Assembly (NCBI RefSeq): GCF_000418325.1
Contig: NC_021658.1
Location: 8,508,001 to 8,572,000 of the forward strand
Length of the DNA stretch: 64,000 nt
Reading direction: 5' to 3'
From: Sorangium cellulosum So0157-2
Lineage (GTDB): Bacteria > Myxococcota_A > Polyangia > Polyangiales > Polyangiaceae
The translations under genes and the position numbers were made by a program. Below are positions 17,301 to 25,140 of the stretch, one piece after another. Each line of letters opens with the position of its first letter. Position 1 is the stretch's first letter. The notes below the pieces were generated by a model. That model ran no database searches, was not told the DNA's origin, and saw only the letters and a list, made by a program, of their open reading frames with translations.

Positions 17301-20300
17301 TCCTTGGCCAGCCAGCGCGCGACGCGCAGCGCGTTGTCCTTGGCGTTCCCCTCGGCCGCCCCGCGGAGGATCCGCTGCGCCCACGCCGCCGCCGCCCCGC
17401 GCCCCGCGAGGGACACGAAGAAGTCGACCATGAGCTCGCTCATCTCGTCGGCCCCGAGCGCCGCGCTGTCGCCCGTCTCCTTCACCTCGCGCGCCGCCGC
17501 CTCGGCCACCAGCCACTCCAGCGCCGACCGGTGCACGAACGAGAACGACCCCTCCGCGTCCCGCACGAGCAGCGAGCCCGAGCCGAGCAGGTGCTCGACG
17601 ATCCCCCGCTCGAGCGGCGGCGCGTCGGCCGGCTGCGCGCCCCGGATCAGGCTCTCCGGCAGCTCGCCGAGCCCGACCGACCGCGCGCTCCGCTCCCAGA
17701 GCAGCCGCGAGAGCGCCGTCATCGCCGCCCGCAGCGCGTCGCGCGGGATGCCCCGCGGCGCGCCCGGCGGGTTCGCGCGCGCGTGCTCGTGATCGAGCCA
17801 CTGCTCGACCAGCACCTCGTACAGCTTCGCCGCCGTGATCGTCCCGGTCCGCGCCTTCGCCTGCCGCAGCTTGTCCGGCTCGATCTTCGCGATGAAGCCC
17901 AGCATGCGCGGGTTCTCGGACAGCCCGAGCAGGTCCTTGACCTCGTGGAGCAGCCGGTAGCGCGCCTCGGCCTCGGCGGGCTCCGGGCTCAGGTTGCCCA
18001 GAAATCGCCGGATCTGCTTCTCCCCGAACCCCTGGAGCTGCACGAGGCGGTAGCCCTGCAGCTGCTCGGCCCGCCGGGCGAGCTCCCGCTTGATCGGCGG
18101 ATCGGTGAGGAAATGCTGCGTCCGGCTGGTCACGACGACCTTGGCGATCCCCTCCGCGGCCTGGACCACGGTGTCGAAGTGCTCGAGCGCGCGGTCGTAG
18201 GTGAGCCGCAGGGCGAGCTCGTCGAAGCCGTCGAAGAGGAGCGCGATCCGCCCCTCGGCCAGCATGTACCGGAAGGCCCGCAGGTCGACCGGCTCGTTCG
18301 CGAGGGCGAAGTGCTGCGCGAGGAGCGAGTCGAGCGAGCGCTGCTTCTCGATGCGGCCGAGCTCGATGAGCACCGGCACGAGCGGGTGCCGGTCCCGCGC
18401 CATCCGCCGGGCGAGCTCGCGCAGGAGGAACGTCTTGCCGGCGCCGAAGTCGCCGAGCACCAGCGCGAAGCGGCGGTGGGGCGCGTCGAGCAGCCTCCAG
18501 AGCGCCTCGAGCGCGCTCTCGGTCGCGCTCTTCTCGCGATCGCCGAGGCTCACGACCGCCGGCTGCTCGACGTAGAGCGACGGCGGGTACGACGGGTCGG
18601 CCTCGACGCGCTCGGTCTGCCACGCGAGGTAGCGGCCGAAGTCGATGAGCCCCTGGACCTCGGAGAAGCTCTTCAGCACGACGCCGCGGCGCGCCGCGCT
18701 CCGGGCGAGATCGGGCGGCGCCGGCGGGTCGGTGTGGACCAGCGTGGAGCGCAGGTACGGGTCCTGCTGCCGGAAGCGGTGCTCGACCTCGGTGACGTAC
18801 CGCGTGACGAGCTCCTCGGTGATCGACCGGTCGAGGACGCCGATCACGCGGACGTCGACGCGCCGGCCGTCCGGCACCGCCACCTCGAGCGCGCCCGCGA
18901 ACGGCGGCGGCGCGCGGTGCCGGGTCACGGTCGCGCCGGGATCGCGCAGGAGCGCCACGCGCTCGACGCGGTCGAGGAAGCTGTCCCGCCGGTCGTCGAA
19001 CACGCGCTCGCGCTCGCCGTGGGGGCGCTCGCCGTCGTCGGCCGGCTCGCGCAGATCCGGCGCGGAGGCGCGCTCGATCCGCGGCTCGGGCGCGAGGTGC
19101 TGCTGCAGGAACGCGAGCAGCGCGGCCGCCGAGGCGCGGCAGGCGAAGGCGCGCAGGCCGTCTTCACCGTCGCGCCCGTCGCGCCCGGCGGGGTCGGCCA
19201 CCGCCCGCATCAGGATCGAGCGCCGCTGGAAGCGCGCCGCGAGGTCGCCGAGGGCCGCGCCCCCGGCGAGGAGGCCGAGCGTGCCCGGCACGACCCGCTG
19301 GAGCCGGTCCCAGATGTCCGGGTCGCCGAGCGCCGCCGAGAAGCTGGCGATCGCGCCGACGTGCACGCGGAGCGGCGGGTCGGCCGGCAGCGCGTCGGGG
19401 TAGAGCAGCCGCTCCTCGAGCACCTTCTCGCGCCCCGCGCCGGTGAGGGCGAGGGCGCCGCCCTTCATCGAGACGAGGCCGTCCTCGAGGGCCTCCTTGA
19501 GCCGCGCGGTCCACGCCGGGCAGGCGCGCCGCCGGTCCGGGTGCGCCACGGGCGTCGGCCCGCCCTCGGCCTCGTGCGCGTACAGCGCGTGCAGGAGCCA
19601 GCGCCGCGCGGCCGCCCGGGAGGGCGGGCGCGCGCGGGAGAGCGCCGAGAGGTCGAGCTCGCGCGCGAGGTAGGCGGCGTCCATCTTCCACGCGGCCTGG
19701 AGGTTGAAGGTGCAGAGGTCGTGGAAGAGCTCCGCCTCGCCGCCCGGCGGCGCGGCCCGCTTGCCGTGGTCGAAGCTGTAGAGCTGGTCGGCGACGATCA
19801 CGTCGCCCGGCGACACCTTCCTCGGATCGCCGGCGCAGGCGCCGCACATCGCGAGGCAGGCGGGATCGAGCTCGGCGAGCAGGTGCTGCCCGCGGATGAC
19901 GGCGGTGCGCTGCCCCGCCTCGCCGATCCACGCGGCGGCCACGACGAGCAGGCCGCCGCGCGCGCTCGGGAGCGTGCGCCGGTAGTAGCGGAGGCCGCCG
20001 AGGTCCCGGCGCTCGCGCCACCCCCGGTCGCCGGCCTCGCCGTCGCCGGCCGCGCCCTCGGCGAGGACCGCGTCGAGCTCGTCCTTGTGCGCCGTGACGA
20101 CGAGCACGTCCACGTGCCCGACGTCCCGCTCGGCGCCCGGGCCCCCGCCGGAGGCCGCGTCCTTCTGCGGGTCCGCGGCGTAGAGGGCCTTGGCCTCCGA
20201 GATGCGCTCGCGGCCCTTCTGGGCGTCGTGCCGGCCGGTCGCGGCGAGCGCCTGGGCGGCCACGGCGGACGCCTCGAGGGCGCGGTCGCCGAGCCGCTCG

Positions 20301-21205
20301 GCGATGGCGCGCGCCTCGGCGAGCGGCGCCTCGGCCTCGGCGGCGCGGCCGGTGCGCGCGGCGATCCCGAAGGCGCCGATCAGGGCGCGGGCCTCGGCCT
20401 CGCGGTCCTCGACCTGGCGCGCGAGCGCGAGCGCCTCGCGGTAGCTCGCCTCGGCGGCCGCGAGGTCGCCGCCGTCCTCGAGCAGGCCGGCCATCTCGAG
20501 CTGGGCACGCAGGCGCAGGGCCGGCGCGGCGCCGGGGCGCGCGAGCAGGGCGCCGAGGGTCGCCGCCGCGGCGACGGCGTGGCCGCGGCGCCGCTCGGCG
20601 GTGGCCTGGCGGAGGAGCAGCTCCGCCGCGGGCTCGGCCGCGCCCTGCGGCGCGGCGCGCAGCGAGCACGCGGCGGCGCCCGGGCGGTGGGCGGCGATCT
20701 CGAGGGCGCGCGGCTCGGGGGCGCCGGGCGAGGGCTCGTCGGCGAGGCGGATCTCGGGGGTGCGGATGGCCCAGAAGTCGGGCGCCTCCTCGCGGCAGAG
20801 GGCGAGGAAGGCCGGCGGGCCGCACCAGAGCAGGGGGCAGCCGAGGCGGCTCGACAGCGTGTCGTGCCGCTGGTGCTGGTTGAGGAGCCGGAGGCCCTCG
20901 CGCGCGGCCGCCGGCGGGGGGTCGGAGCCGACGAGGACGACGACGCCGCGCGGCTCGGGCTCCGCCTTGTAGAGCGCGGAGACGAGGTCCTTCCAGGTGG
21001 CCTCGTCGCGGCGCGGCTCGATGACGAGCGCGCGGCGCCCCTCGCGGGTGAGGAAGTCGCCGAGCGCGCGGGCCACGTCCGGGCCGGGGATCTCGACGGG
21101 GAGCAGGACGAAGCCGGGGGTGCGCTCGAGGACGCGGAGCACCTCGCGGAAGCTGCCGAGGAACGGGGCCATCGAGGCCGGGAGCGGCGGGGCGGAGGCG
21201 CTCAT
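14396..21205 (-). CDS. giant STAND NTPase: TPR, phosphorylase-like, NACHT, pentapeptide and 18 WD40 repeats
   Basis: A 2269-residue signal-transduction NTPase. Residues 1-170 resemble the inactive NTPase-like head of myxobacterial and cyanobacterial TPR-NACHT proteins (CPLLWCGPPAFL, EAPDFWAIRTPEI). Residues 195-345 are alpha-helical TPR-like repeats. About 360-700 resemble a nucleoside phosphorylase (PNP/UDP) domain: HVDVLVVTAHKDELDAVL, CGACAGDPRKVSPGDVIVAD, LRAFACRASAAALLAFL. Residues 720-880 could be a restriction-enzyme-like fold (weak). NACHT follows, with Walker A GDFGAGKT near 915-923 and Walker B LLFDGFDEL near 987-995. Pentapeptide repeats (ADLRGADLSFARLVGADLRG) span about 1325-1415, and 18 WD40 repeats about 1438-2198, closed by a GWAAFSPDGRYKLGG module. 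No membrane segment. The architecture (effector, NTPase switch, repeat sensor) is that of NLR-like or Avs-like immune proteins; the role here is inferred. The gene stands alone. Confidence 0.9.
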   Translation of the reverse strand: MSASAPPLPASMAPFLGSFREVLRVLERTPGFVLLPVEIPGPDVARALGDFLTREGRRALVIEPRRDEATWKDLVSALYKAEPEPRGVVVLVGSDPPPAAAREGLRLLNQHQRHDTLSSRLGCPLLWCGPPAFLALCREEAPDFWAIRTPEIRLADEPSPGAPEPRALEIAAHRPGAAACSLRAAPQGAAEPAAELLLRQATAERRRGHAVAAAATLGALLARPGAAPALRLRAQLEMAGLLEDGGDLAAAEASYREALALARQVEDREAEARALIGAFGIAARTGRAAEAEAPLAEARAIAERLGDRALEASAVAAQALAATGRHDAQKGRERISEAKALYAADPQKDAASGGGPGAERDVGHVDVLVVTAHKDELDAVLAEGAAGDGEAGDRGWRERRDLGGLRYYRRTLPSARGGLLVVAAAWIGEAGQRTAVIRGQHLLAELDPACLAMCGACAGDPRKVSPGDVIVADQLYSFDHGKRAAPPGGEAELFHDLCTFNLQAAWKMDAAYLARELDLSALSRARPPSRAAARRWLLHALYAHEAEGGPTPVAHPDRRRACPAWTARLKEALEDGLVSMKGGALALTGAGREKVLEERLLYPDALPADPPLRVHVGAIASFSAALGDPDIWDRLQRVVPGTLGLLAGGAALGDLAARFQRRSILMRAVADPAGRDGRDGEDGLRAFACRASAAALLAFLQQHLAPEPRIERASAPDLREPADDGERPHGERERVFDDRRDSFLDRVERVALLRDPGATVTRHRAPPPFAGALEVAVPDGRRVDVRVIGVLDRSITEELVTRYVTEVEHRFRQQDPYLRSTLVHTDPPAPPDLARSAARRGVVLKSFSEVQGLIDFGRYLAWQTERVEADPSYPPSLYVEQPAVVSLGDREKSATESALEALWRLLDAPHRRFALVLGDFGAGKTFLLRELARRMARDRHPLVPVLIELGRIEKQRSLDSLLAQHFALANEPVDLRAFRYMLAEGRIALLFDGFDELALRLTYDRALEHFDTVVQAAEGIAKVVVTSRTQHFLTDPPIKRELARRAEQLQGYRLVQLQGFGEKQIRRFLGNLSPEPAEAEARYRLLHEVKDLLGLSENPRMLGFIAKIEPDKLRQAKARTGTITAAKLYEVLVEQWLDHEHARANPPGAPRGIPRDALRAAMTALSRLLWERSARSVGLGELPESLIRGAQPADAPPLERGIVEHLLGSGSLLVRDAEGSFSFVHRSALEWLVAEAAAREVKETGDSAALGADEMSELMVDFFVSLAGRGAAAAWAQRILRGAAEGNAKDNALRVARWLAKDDGAREDGDGAERDEPDVAGVNLAGQDLSGCNLACADLRKADLTQANLWSATLVEARLAGASLGGAQLSRADLTGADLAGADLRGADLSFARLVGADLRGADLTGAQLRGAKLVGARGVPAAPLSADGAAPPRPREADAMWAPVSPCNAVAWSRLGDLLAAGHEDGSVRLWDAVTGQAIRAMHGHLGAAMSVAFSPDGLLLASGSSDNTVRLWEVRTGRAVRAFEGHTLGVRSVAWSPDGQTLASGSSDKTVRLWEAGTGRLLRTFKGHTLGVRSVAWSPDGQTLASGSSDKTVRLWEAGTGRLLRTFKGHTLGVRSVAWSPDGQTLASGSSDKTVRLWEVRTGRAVRAFEGHTLGVRSVAFSPDGQTLASGSSDKTVRLWEAGTGRLLRTFKGHTLGVRSVAFSPDGQTLASGSSDKTVRLWEAGTGRLLRTFKGHTLGVRSVAFSPDGQTLASGSSDKTVRLWRVRSGHALRTFEGHTDWILAVAWSPDGQALASGSSDRTARLWDAGGGRALRTFVGHTDWVFGVAWSADGRTLASGSLDRTVRLWEVGTGRAIRRLEGHRKGVCSVAFSPSGQTLASGSRDKTVRLWEVARGHALRSFEGHTDWVLGVACSPDGQALASGSDDKTVRLWEVGSGRAIRTFKGHTLGVRSVAFDPDGVTMASGSDDKTVRLWDVARGRLLRSFEGHAQSIRSVAFSPDGEMLASGSDDRTVRLWEVVSGGAVRTLEGHAHRVCSVAWSPAGLTLASGSDDRTLRLWEVGRSRAIRAFEGHTDGIRGVAFSPDGVLLASGSDDRTVRLWDVGSGRALGCLEGHTRGVRGVAFNPASQMLASGSSDKTVRLWDVKRGRVLRTLEGHKASVQGIAFSPDGALLASASADGTLRLWDVGTGGCLAILLPCPEGWAAFSPDGRYKLGGDIGGSFWHVIGLCRFEPGELDPYLPSPLRIPGEAPLVAHPRPAALPANGAGR
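15900..16710 (-). repeat. near-identical 126-bp tandem units encoding WD40 repeats
   Basis: About six consecutive 42-codon units in the WD40 part of the STAND gene (blades 3 to 8, counting from the N-terminal side) are almost identical at DNA level, differing mainly at a few positions such as TGGCCGTCCGGGCTCC versus TGCCCATCCGGGCTGA. They encode the same GHTLGVRSVA-SPDGQTLASGSS-KTVRLWE pattern with the blade ends alternating between EAGTG and EVRTG. The flanking blades are much more diverged. Such homogeneity at synonymous sites points to recent unit duplication or gene conversion. Confidence 0.9.
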
Positions 21206-21918
21206 GATCCCGCGACGAGGCGCTCGGCGGGCGCGCGGCCGTGGAGGGACGGGGTGGTCACGGAGCTCCTCGAAGGGACCGTCGTCGCCGAGATCAACAA
21301 GATTGCCTTACCCCCCGCGATGCCGGGCAGGGCTGCGCTGCGCCGCGCCGTGCCTCTCCCCAGGCCACGCCACGCATGGTGCGGCCAAAGCGTGGGGCCC
21401 TGCAATAGGCTGGCGAGGGCGCCGGCGTGGGTGCGGCGCGGGGCGCGTGGGCGGCGCGGGGCGGGCCGACGTGGCCGTCCTCGGGGCCAAGCGTCGGCCC
21501 GGGGCGCGGCGTCGGCCCGGGGCGGGGCGCGGCGCCCGCTGGATGCCTGGACGCCGGCGCTGCCGCCGAGATCGGCCGCTCGCCCGTCGCCCCACGTCGA
21601 GAGGCAAGCCGGCAGGGCGTGCCATGGCACGCCCTGCCTGTGCCATGGCACCGCCTCACCGTGCCAGGCAGCCTTCACGGTGACACGTCACGGTCGCTGA
21701 GCCGTTTGTCACGCAGGACAGCGCATCCCCGCAGGCCTGCGCCGCATCGAGAGCGACGGACATCCATCCGTCATCCCAGCGCCGGCTCGTGGATGCGACG
21801 ATGGCACGCCCGCTGCTTGAGCGGCGCGACCGGCGAGGTGCGCTGCCCTCGGCCAGCGCACCGAGATGCGTTCTCACGCGCTCGGCCGTGTGTCTTCAAT
21901 CCATGACAATAGGATAGA
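21206..21918. other. divergent intergenic region between STAND gene and propeller gene
   Basis: This 713-bp region separates two divergently transcribed genes and must carry both promoters. No gene-like frame is convincing; the open frames are Pro/Arg/Gly-rich by-products of GC content. It holds short direct repeats of GGCGTCGGCCCGGGGC-type sequence around 21490-21535, a perfect 28-bp palindrome at 21611-21638 with nearby partial copies, and a small dyad GACGGA-N6-TCCGTC near 21758. No clear -35/-10 pair was found. Confidence 0.55.
21611..21638. repeat. perfect 28-bp palindrome with satellite copies
   Basis: The sequence reads the same on both strands from 21611 (GGCAGGGCGTGCCA, one half) to 21638. 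Its core GTGCCATGGCAC recurs at 21640-21651, and a diverged GTGCCAGGCA follows at about 21660. A palindrome with no loop favours a protein-binding site or a cruciform over a transcript hairpin. It lies about 280 bp upstream of the propeller gene and about 400 bp upstream of the STAND gene. Confidence 0.6.
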
Positions 21919-23205
21919 ATGAACATGTCTTCATTGACTGCCCGGATCGAACGCAGGACCCATCGCCTCGTCGCTATCGGCGCGGCAGCGCTGAGCGGCC
22001 TGCTCACGCTCGCGGCGGGGGCGAGCGAAGCGAGCGCGGGATGGACATGCAGCACGTTCGTCAACAGCGCCGTGGATGGGGGGAGCCTCCAGGCTGCGTC
22101 GTACAGCGGCAGACCTCACGTGTTTTACAGCTTCTGGCAACAGCAGGGCATCAATCCGCTGCGCGTGGCCAACACGACGGACACCCATCAGACGATGTGG
22201 AGCCATCTGACCCTCGCGGGCGATCCGGCGCTGCCCGGCCAGCACGCCGGGTTGAACTTGGCAGGGAAAGCGGCGACCTACGGCACCACCTTCTACTTCC
22301 CTTATGTGGACCACTTCCACGGGGATCTGAGGGTCGCGTACAAGACCACCAACACCGGCGCCTGGACCGATATCGGCGTCGACGGAAACGGCGAGAACAT
22401 CCACGCAACCATAGGCGCCGAGCCCGCCGCGATCGTCTTCGACGACAAGCTCTTCATCTTCTACGCGACGGACGGCTTTGCGGGCAGCGACCGGGTGCTC
22501 CGCGTCGCCGTCTATGACGGGTCGACATGGAGCTACCAGCTCGTCGACAACATCGGCGGGATCAGCAAACCCAGGCCCGTCGTCCATGACGGGAAGCTGC
22601 GGGTCTTTTACCGTTCATTCGGCGGCGCTGGCGTCAACGTCCGCCAGGCCGTCACCACGAACGGTACGAGCTGGAGCCTCTCCGTGCTCGACGGAGACGG
22701 AGGCGCCAACGGGCGGACGACTGATAACGTCGGTGGGGACATCGCGGTCACGACGTACGGCACTCTGTTGGGCGGCTTCGACCTCAAGGTCTTCTACCTC
22801 AACGAGACACAGAAGAACCTGCGCGTCGCCGATTTTGACGGGACCACCTTCACGTTCAGCGTCATCGACGGCACGGGCGGCATAGCGAGCGGCGCGACCA
22901 GCGGGCATATCGGCTATGGTATCGATGCCATCAGCTATGGCGAGGACCTCCTCGACTGGAGAGCGCCCTACGTCTTCTATACCGACGAGACCAACCATAC
23001 GCTCCGCGCGGCTTGGCTCAACGGCTCCTCCTGGACCGCGATCAAGGTCGACGGCGCAAACAGCGGGAACGCGTGCTCCGGCGCGGTGACGACCACCAGC
23101 GGCGTGGGCGGCCCGGCGGTCATCAGGGGCGGCAGCGGCCTGTTCGTGTTCTATACCGCGGGCAGCGTGGGCACTCCCCTGCGCAAGGCCGAGTTCACGC
23201 CGTAA
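21919..23205 (+). CDS. secreted beta-propeller protein, possibly lectin-like
   Basis: A 428-residue exported protein. It has a Sec signal with an Arg-rich n-region, hydrophobic LVAIGAAALSGLLTLAAG and a likely cleavage after ASEASA near residue 40. The mature part has about six repeats of a pattern such as GKLRVFYRSFG, LFIFYATDGFAG, NLRVADFDGTTFTFSVIDG and PYVFYTDETNHTLRAAWLNG: an aromatic-rich strand followed by 'LR.A..dg..W....vdg'. This resembles fucose-binding or PLL-type propeller lectins and related carbohydrate-binding propellers, but no sugar-binding residues can be assigned. Start ATG 21919; a second ATG two codons later is equally possible. A strong hairpin follows the stop codon. 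Confidence 0.75.
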   Translation: MNMSSLTARIERRTHRLVAIGAAALSGLLTLAAGASEASAGWTCSTFVNSAVDGGSLQAASYSGRPHVFYSFWQQQGINPLRVANTTDTHQTMWSHLTLAGDPALPGQHAGLNLAGKAATYGTTFYFPYVDHFHGDLRVAYKTTNTGAWTDIGVDGNGENIHATIGAEPAAIVFDDKLFIFYATDGFAGSDRVLRVAVYDGSTWSYQLVDNIGGISKPRPVVHDGKLRVFYRSFGGAGVNVRQAVTTNGTSWSLSVLDGDGGANGRTTDNVGGDIAVTTYGTLLGGFDLKVFYLNETQKNLRVADFDGTTFTFSVIDGTGGIASGATSGHIGYGIDAISYGEDLLDWRAPYVFYTDETNHTLRAAWLNGSSWTAIKVDGANSGNACSGAVTTTSGVGGPAVIRGGSGLFVFYTAGSVGTPLRKAEFTP

Positions 23206-23620
23206 CACGGCGTCGTGGGGCCGAGGGGGCGCGCCGCGCGCCGCGCGCCCCCTCGGCGCCGCGGTCCGCGGGTCGCGCCCGGCGGCCACGGCCTGCGCGG
23301 CCCGCGCTCGCCGCGCCCCCTCGGCGCCGCGCCCCTGCTCGTGCTCGGCAAGCTGCTCGCCGGGGAGAACGTCGTCCTACCGGCGCCGTCGAGGCGTTCG
23401 CCGGACCGCTCGCTCCCCGGCGCGCGCCGATCCCCGCACCTTGCCACTCCGGGGCAGCGTCGCAGCTCAGCCCGCCTCGGCGAGCATCGATGCCCATCCC
23501 CGGGTTTCACCCGGAATGAGAACCTGCCGCGGTGCCGCACAGGAACGACGCCGTGAGCGCGTGATCCGGACGGAACAAAGCGCGCGCGCGGGGAGGAGCT
23601 TTGGTAGCATCGTCCACGCG
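23206..23620. other. intergenic region upstream of the FHA-sigma54 activator
   Basis: Apart from the terminator hairpin, this 415-bp stretch holds a second partial copy of the GCCCCCTCGGCGCCGCG block near 23315 and no gene. The frame of the next gene is open upstream as far as 23441, but residues encoded there are low-complexity and lack family similarity. No sigma54-type -24/-12 promoter was recognised. Confidence 0.5.
23220..23257 (+). terminator. GC-rich hairpin after the propeller gene
   Basis: Perfect 14-bp arms, GCCGAGGGGGCGCG (23220-23233) and its complement at 23244-23257, with a 10-nt loop, begin 15 nt after the stop codon. There is no T-run, as is usual in this genome. It is the strongest structure in this interval and most likely ends or protects the propeller transcript. 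Confidence 0.6.
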
Positions 23621-25117
23621 ATGCCCGGCGATAGATGGCCGTCGACGAAGAGCCTCGGCACCACAGCATCAATGCAAATTTGCACGCCGGTTACCGGACC
23701 CGTGAGCTCGGGGGCGGGCATCGTGCTGCTCTATGCGCCCAATTACGAGCAGTTTCGCCCGGCGTACGCCCTGCCCGAGTCGGGCTCGGTCCTCGGCCGC
23801 GACCCGAGCGCGGACATCTGCGTACCGACGCGCACCGCGTCGCGCCTGCACGCCCGCATCGAGCGGCGCGGGGGCGCCTGGCAGCTCTTCGATCTCGGCG
23901 GCCGCAACGGCACGCTGCACAACGGCGAGTTCGTCGCCGAGGCCGTCCTCGCGCACCTCGACGAGATCCGGATCGGCGACGCCATCTTCAAGTTCGTCGA
24001 GAGCGACGCCGAGAGCTACGCCCATTACCGCATCGACGGCGCCTATCTCGACGATCCGGACGCGCCGGCGAGGCCCCGGCCGCGCGCCTCGACGAGCCGG
24101 ATCGTCGGCGGCTACCAGAGCCAGCGCCTCGCCGGGAGCCTGCGCGAGATCGCGCGCAGCGAGCTGTCGGTGCTGATCCTCGGCGAGAGCGGGACCGGAA
24201 AGGAGATCTTCGCCGAGCAGCTCCACGACTGGAGCGGCAGGCGCGGGCCGCTCCAGGTCGTCAACTGCGCGGCGATCCCCGCCGCGCTCATCGAGGGGGA
24301 GCTCTTCGGACACCGGCGCGGCGCCTTCTCGGGCGCCGACCGCGACCGGGTGGGCATCCTCCGCGCCGCCCACCAGGGCACGCTCCTGCTCGACGAGATC
24401 GGGGATATGCCGCTCGAAGCCCAGGCGAAGCTCCTCCGGGTGATCCAGTCGAAGGAGGTCACGCCGCTCGGCGCGTCGCAGCCCGAGCAGGTCGACGTGC
24501 GGATCATCGCCGCCACCCACCGCGACCTCGACGCGCTCCAGCAGGCGGGCGCCTTCCGCGCCGACCTGTTCGCCCGCCTGAACGAGCTCAGCATCACGCT
24601 GCCCCCCCTGCGCGAGCGCAAGGAAGACGTCTTCTCGCTGTGCGTCGCGCTCGCGAGGCGCCACGGTCGGCCCGAGGCGCGCCCCAGCATGGCGTTCATG
24701 GCGGGCCTGCTCCACCACGATTTTCCCTACAACGTGCGGGAGCTCGAGGCGCTCATCAAGCGCTGGGCCGCCAGGGCGCGCAGCGACGAGCTCGACGTCG
24801 AGGACCTCAGCGACGAGATCCGGGACCGGATGCGGAGCTACGGCGCCCGGAGCTCGGCGTCGCAGCCGCCGCCGCCGGACGAGGCCCGCGCCACGCTGGC
24901 CCTGGAGGACGAGGCGGCGCCCTCGGCCCGCGAGGGCGCCGACGCGCTGCGGGGGACGCTGCCCCCGCGGGCCTGCCCGGACGAGAAGGTGCTGCGGGAG
25001 CTCCTGGTGCAGCAGCGGGGCAACGTCGCCGCGGTAGCGCGCGAGCTCGGGAGAGATCGCGCGCAGGTGCACCGGTGGATCCGGCGGTACAACATGAACG
25101 TCGACGACTTCCGCTGA
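23621..25117 (+). CDS. FHA-domain sigma54-dependent transcriptional activator
   Basis: A 498-residue regulator of a class abundant in myxobacteria. An N-terminal FHA phosphothreonine-binding domain (GSVLGRDPSADICVPTRTAS, then RLHARIERRG and GGRNGTLHNG) spans residues 35-115. The AAA+ sigma54-interaction domain follows, with Walker A GESGTGKE near residue 188, the sigma54-contact loop as GAFSGA (Thr replaced by Ser) near 236, and Walker B GTLLLDEIGDM. A Fis-type helix-turn-helix (NVAAVARELGRDRAQVHRWI) ends the protein. FHA proteins of this type are activated by Ser/Thr kinases, and a kinase gene lies convergently 23 bp away, so the two may be partners. ATG 23621 is chosen as the closest start before FHA similarity; longer starts exist. 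Confidence 0.9.
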   Translation: MPGDRWPSTKSLGTTASMQICTPVTGPVSSGAGIVLLYAPNYEQFRPAYALPESGSVLGRDPSADICVPTRTASRLHARIERRGGAWQLFDLGGRNGTLHNGEFVAEAVLAHLDEIRIGDAIFKFVESDAESYAHYRIDGAYLDDPDAPARPRPRASTSRIVGGYQSQRLAGSLREIARSELSVLILGESGTGKEIFAEQLHDWSGRRGPLQVVNCAAIPAALIEGELFGHRRGAFSGADRDRVGILRAAHQGTLLLDEIGDMPLEAQAKLLRVIQSKEVTPLGASQPEQVDVRIIAATHRDLDALQQAGAFRADLFARLNELSITLPPLRERKEDVFSLCVALARRHGRPEARPSMAFMAGLLHHDFPYNVRELEALIKRWAARARSDELDVEDLSDEIRDRMRSYGARSSASQPPPPDEARATLALEDEAAPSAREGADALRGTLPPRACPDEKVLRELLVQQRGNVAAVARELGRDRAQVHRWIRRYNMNVDDFR

Positions 25118-25140
25118 CACGACGCGACGGTCGACGCCGG

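Noticed and set aside
15104..21700. A very long open frame on the plus strand opposite the STAND gene.
   Set aside because: It encodes Arg/Pro/Ala-rich repetitive sequence with no fold. It is the antisense of the WD40/NACHT gene and is kept open by GC bias.
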